The position numbers were made by a program, and so were the translations under genes. A DNA stretch of 5,946 nt from the NCBI GenBank assembly GCA_007127385.1, contig SKZM01000024.1:1-5946 (forward strand), given 5' to 3'. Below the pieces are notes generated by a model that was given only the letters and a program-made list of their open reading frames with translations, was not told where the DNA came from and searched no databases. The DNA is from Methanosalsum sp. Its GTDB lineage: Archaea; Halobacteriota; Methanosarcinia; Methanosarcinales; Methanosarcinaceae. Positions 5,690-5,946 of this stretch are shown here, piece by piece (the stretch's first letter is position 1; each line of letters begins with the position of its first letter).

Positions 5690-5700
5690 TAGATATATTC
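5690..5700 (-). promoter_or_regulatory. Candidate TATA box between the TldD/TldE-family gene and the radical SAM gene
   Basis: Read on the minus strand, a GAATATATCTA-like stretch lies about 40-50 bases before the ATG of the radical SAM gene. A start site about 25 bases downstream would give a leader of only about 10-20 bases, in keeping with the missing ribosome binding site. Co-transcription from the upstream gene is the alternative. Confidence 0.3.
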
Positions 5701-5709
5701 AAAAGAATA

Positions 5710-5946
5710 TCATCCAATGACTTTCATATCAGATACTCGAATAGATGGTGTAACTGTACCGCCAACCATCTGGACATCATATCCTGCCCCTGAAATATTT
5801 TCAAATATATCAAAAATGTTGCCTGAGATCATGAGGGACTTTATAGGTTTCTCGATCTCTCCATTTTTGATCTGGAAAGCATTTCTTGCTTCTACTGAAA
5901 AATCTCCTGATATAGAATTTGCTGTATGGGCTCCTATAAGGGAAGA
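5710..5946 (-). CDS. TldD/TldE (PmbA) family metallopeptidase, C-terminal fragment
   Basis: An open frame runs in from the right edge and ends at TGA (5712-5710), giving the last 78 residues. It reads GAHTANSISGDFSVEA near its start, then a KNGEIEKPIKSLMISGN block and a closing VSDMKVIG. The H-x-A-N-x-x-x-G-D-F-S pattern, the NGE...P...ISGN stretch and the terminal SMxVxG-like tail are typical of the C-terminal domain shared by TldD and TldE/PmbA. These act as a heterodimeric cytoplasmic metallopeptidase. The HExxxH zinc motif that separates TldD from TldE would lie outside the window, so the subunit cannot be assigned. Confidence 0.85.
   Translation of the reverse strand, partial: SSLIGAHTANSISGDFSVEARNAFQIKNGEIEKPIKSLMISGNIFDIFENISGAGYDVQMVGGTVTPSIRVSDMKVIG

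Overview
The window looks like an archaeal chromosome segment, most likely from a Methanosarcinales-type methanogen. It is AT-rich, its spacers carry TATA-box-like sequences, and several genes have GGAG-type ribosome binding sites. The gene set also fits: a CbiZ-type cobinamide amidohydrolase, an archaeal/clostridial-type ThiC with a CxxCxxxC cluster motif, a PflX-type radical SAM protein and a TldD/TldE-family tail. Taxonomy is inferred from protein character only. There are no rRNA or tRNA genes, CRISPR arrays or mobile elements.

Layout. (1) Positions 2-142 (+) hold the C-terminal end of an unrecognised protein. (2) Positions 170-1189 (-) encode a short MgtE-type Mg2+ channel/transporter: two CBS domains and the membrane domain, without the usual N-terminal helical domain. 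(3) The roughly 450 bases between mgtE and the next gene are not empty. Read on the minus strand they contain a TATA box followed by an RNA that closely matches the M-box (ykoK leader) Mg2+ riboswitch. After it come a hairpin, a possible 6-codon leader ORF, and two mutually exclusive hairpins at the mgtE Shine-Dalgarno sequence. (4) cbiZ lies at 1648-2247 (-). (5) An AT-rich divergent promoter region separates it from a xylose-isomerase-like TIM-barrel protein at 2487-3209 (+). (6) A ThiC-family enzyme lies at 3327-4607 (+), preceded by its own promoter-like region with direct and inverted repeats. (7) It converges, with a 10-base gap, on a PflX/COG1313 radical SAM protein at 4618-5652 (-). 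(8) The 3' end of a TldD/TldE (PmbA) family gene enters from the right edge (-).

The strongest observation is the M-box upstream of mgtE. This riboswitch class is known mainly from bacteria. Here it sits behind an archaeal-looking promoter and in front of the gene class it controls, so the inferred circuit is Mg2+ sensing by the leader RNA plus Mg2+ gating by the CBS domains. A second theme is cobamide/thiamine metabolism: CbiZ salvages cobinamides, and the ThiC-family enzyme makes either the thiamine pyrimidine or, if it is a BzaF-type paralogue, the 5-hydroxybenzimidazole lower ligand used by methanogen cobamides.
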